Source: an uncultured Bacillota bacterium (lineage in GTDB: Bacteria; Bacillota; Clostridia; Christensenellales; UBA1242). Taken from it: a stretch of 6,832 bases of DNA. The translations under genes and the position numbers were made by a program. Positions 5,411-6,832 of this stretch are shown here, piece by piece (position 1 is the first letter of the stretch; every line of letters starts with the position of its first letter). Under the pieces are notes generated by a model. The model saw only the letters and a list, made by a program, of their open reading frames with translations, was not told the DNA's origin and did no database searches. The DNA lies in the NCBI GenBank assembly GCA_937889705.1, contig CALBYO010000081.1, positions 1-6,832 on the forward strand, given 5' to 3'.

Positions 5411-5980
5411 ATGGAACTCGAAATAATAAAAGCACTTCAAAGTATAGGAAATGACGCATTGGACATCGTGTGCAAGTCTATTTCTTATCTCGCAAGTTAT
5501 TTGGGGTTCTTTTTTTGGCTTGTTGTAATTTTTATTTTCTTTAAAAAATCCTACGCCGTTTGCTTTGGCGTCACTTATGGCATAAGTGTTGGATTTAATT
5601 ACGCCATAAAAGCGATAGTAAACAAACCAAGACCTTATGTTGTGGACACAAGCATAATAAATAAATTGAACGCGGTTGGGCAATCATTTCCAAGTGGGCA
5701 CACGCTGTCAGCAACAATCATTTGTTTTTTCCTTTCTTATTGGATTAACGAAAAAGTTAAAAACAAGTGGCTAAAATATTCGCTTATCACATTGCTGGTT
5801 TTGTTCTTGTTATCGGTTATTTTTTCAAGAATGTATTTAGGTCAACATTATTTAACAGACACTATCGCTGGTTTAGTTTTAGGTGCTTGTTATTCAATTA
5901 TGGGACTTTTCGCATATAAGAAATATGAAAATAGAAAGAAAAACAATGATAAAAAGGGCAAAAATGATGGAAATAAATAG
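5411..5980 (+). CDS. PAP2-family membrane phosphatase (lipid / undecaprenyl diphosphate type)
   Basis: The protein has 189 residues. PAP2-type acid phosphatases of this size remove phosphate from membrane lipids, typically undecaprenyl diphosphate (recycling the peptidoglycan carrier) or phosphatidylglycerol phosphate; which one cannot be told here. All three motifs are complete: Lys67-x6-Arg74-Pro75 (KAIVNKPRP), PSGH at 94-97, and Ser139-Arg140-x5-His146-x3-Asp150 (SRMYLGQHYLTD), with His97 and His146 as the catalytic pair by family knowledge. Membrane segments fall at about 24-44, 46-66, 98-112, 122-139 and 150-170, and a Lys/Asn-rich tail follows (171-189). No Shine-Dalgarno sequence precedes the ATG, and a promoter ends just upstream, so it may be translated from a leaderless transcript. 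Its end overlaps the next gene by 17 bases. It follows spoVAE by 43 bases on the same strand, so read-through expression during sporulation is possible. Confidence 0.92.
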   Translation: MELEIIKALQSIGNDALDIVCKSISYLASYLGFFFWLVVIFIFFKKSYAVCFGVTYGISVGFNYAIKAIVNKPRPYVVDTSIINKLNAVGQSFPSGHTLSATIICFFLSYWINEKVKNKWLKYSLITLLVLFLLSVIFSRMYLGQHYLTDTIAGLVLGACYSIMGLFAYKKYENRKKNNDKKGKNDGNK

Positions 5981-6832
5981 CATTATTGAGAAAAAAGAAA
6001 ACAATTTAGAAAATTCTTTTGATGAAATACAATATATGGTTATGGGCTTTGTGAATGGCAAAATTTCAAAAGAAGACATGACAAGATATATAAAAGCGAT
6101 TTTTGAAAACTCCATGTCGCATCAAGAAATTTTTGATTTAACTAGCGTCATGACAAACTCTGGCGATATATTAAAGTTTGACCCAAATGATGGCGTTTTT
6201 GCAGATAAACATTCAACAGGCGGAGTTTCGGACAGCACAACTTTGATTATCGCGCCAATAATTGCGTTATCTGGAATTAAGTTCATGAAAATGAGCGGAA
6301 GAAAACTCGGACATACTGGCGGAACGATTGATAAAATTGAGCAATTTAAAGGGTTCAACACCAATTTAACATTGCAACAAGCAAAGCAGGTTGTTAGGTT
6401 TCATGGGGCTTGTATAATCGCTCAAACTGCCGACCTTGCGCCAGCAGATAAGTACATATATAAATTGCGTGACGAAACTGGCTATGTTATGAGTTTGCCG
6501 CTTATTGCATCATCTGTTATGAGCAAAAAATTGGCTTGCGGCAGCGATGTAATTGTCCTTGATGTTAAATGTGGCAACGGGGCTTTCATGAAAAATATTG
6601 ATGAGGCAACCGCTCTTGCAAAAATAATGGTTGAAATTGGTAAAAATGCAGGCAAAAAGATTGCCGCTGTTGTTAGTGACATGAATCAACCGCTTGGGCA
6701 CAATGTTGGTAGTTATTTGGAAACAATCGAGGCAATAGAAGTTTTGGAAGGTAAAACTGGACGACTTCGTGATTTGTCAATTATTTTAGCAAGCAAAATT
6801 AAATCTTCTTCTTTTTCTCCATCGCATATATA
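5964..6832 (+). CDS. pdp: Pyrimidine-nucleoside (thymidine) phosphorylase, 3' end cut by window
   Basis: 289 residues are visible of a family length of about 435; the frame is open to the window edge. The enzyme splits thymidine, deoxyuridine or uridine with phosphate into base and (deoxy)ribose-1-phosphate in cytosolic nucleoside salvage. Motifs seen: helical N-terminal domain with MTNSGDIL, DKHSTGGV (phosphate binding; Lys82-His83-Ser84), KMSGRKLGHTGGTIDK (109-124), QTADLAPADK (154-163), LRDETG with Arg169, LPLIASSVMSKKLA with Ser184 and Lys188 (base binding), VLDVKCGNGAFM and SDMNQPLG. Lys-Met before SGR fits the Bacillota pyrimidine-nucleoside phosphorylases (Pdp) rather than E. coli DeoA, so broad specificity is likelier; deoA is the alternative name. 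Two glycines usually conserved are changed, to Ser89 and Lys114. The start is one of two adjacent ATGs (5964, 5967); AAGGG at 5954-5958 suits both. It overlaps the PAP2 gene by 17 bases, suggesting translational coupling. Confidence 0.93.
   Translation, partial: MMEINSIIEKKENNLENSFDEIQYMVMGFVNGKISKEDMTRYIKAIFENSMSHQEIFDLTSVMTNSGDILKFDPNDGVFADKHSTGGVSDSTTLIIAPIIALSGIKFMKMSGRKLGHTGGTIDKIEQFKGFNTNLTLQQAKQVVRFHGACIIAQTADLAPADKYIYKLRDETGYVMSLPLIASSVMSKKLACGSDVIVLDVKCGNGAFMKNIDEATALAKIMVEIGKNAGKKIAAVVSDMNQPLGHNVGSYLETIEAIEVLEGKTGRLRDLSIILASKIKSSSFSPSHI

Noticed and set aside
1..6832. CRISPR array, tRNA/rRNA gene, insertion sequence or riboswitch
   Set aside because: No regularly spaced long repeats, transposase, RNA-gene signature or long structured leader was seen; all gaps between genes are under 150 bases.

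Overview
The window is a low-GC, AT-rich stretch from an endospore-forming member of the Bacillota, most likely an anaerobic clostridial-type lineage. The evidence is a compact spoVAC-spoVAD-spoVAE operon without spoVAA/AB, strong GGAGG-type ribosome binding sites, AT-rich intrinsic terminators and standard-code genes with TGG for Trp. I cannot assign a species from the sequence.

Layout. (1) Bases 1-717, plus strand: the 3' end of a surface-type protein with BspA-like leucine-rich repeats, cut by the window edge. It converges on (2) 767-1465, minus strand: a membrane-anchored protein with two fibronectin-III-like repeats. A symmetric, bidirectional terminator lies between them. (3) 1580-3388, minus strand: a 602-residue lipoprotein with a cysteine-rich helical core, long Asn/Glu-rich linkers and a Gly/Asn/Tyr-rich tail. 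It has its own AT-rich terminator. Its start region lies back to back with (4) 3528-5367, plus strand: spoVAC, spoVAD and spoVAE, encoding the core of the channel that moves dipicolinic acid into the forespore and releases it at germination. (5) 5411-5980, plus: a PAP2-family membrane phosphatase with all catalytic motifs. It is overlapped by (6) 5964 to the window end: a pyrimidine-nucleoside (thymidine) phosphorylase, cut by the window edge.

How they may work together. Only the SpoVA trio has a firm shared function. The most intriguing part is the divergent intergenic region at 3389-3527. It carries, on each strand, a weak candidate for a forespore (sigma-G-type) promoter of the form -35/17 nt/CAANNTA. 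This raises the possibility that the unrecognised lipoprotein is a spore-membrane component expressed with spoVA. The two surface-protein genes have no visible tie to sporulation; the FN3-like gene has a good vegetative-type promoter. The PAP2 gene has an almost leaderless promoter arrangement and is probably co-expressed with the phosphorylase, though read-through from spoVAE is possible because I see no terminator between them.
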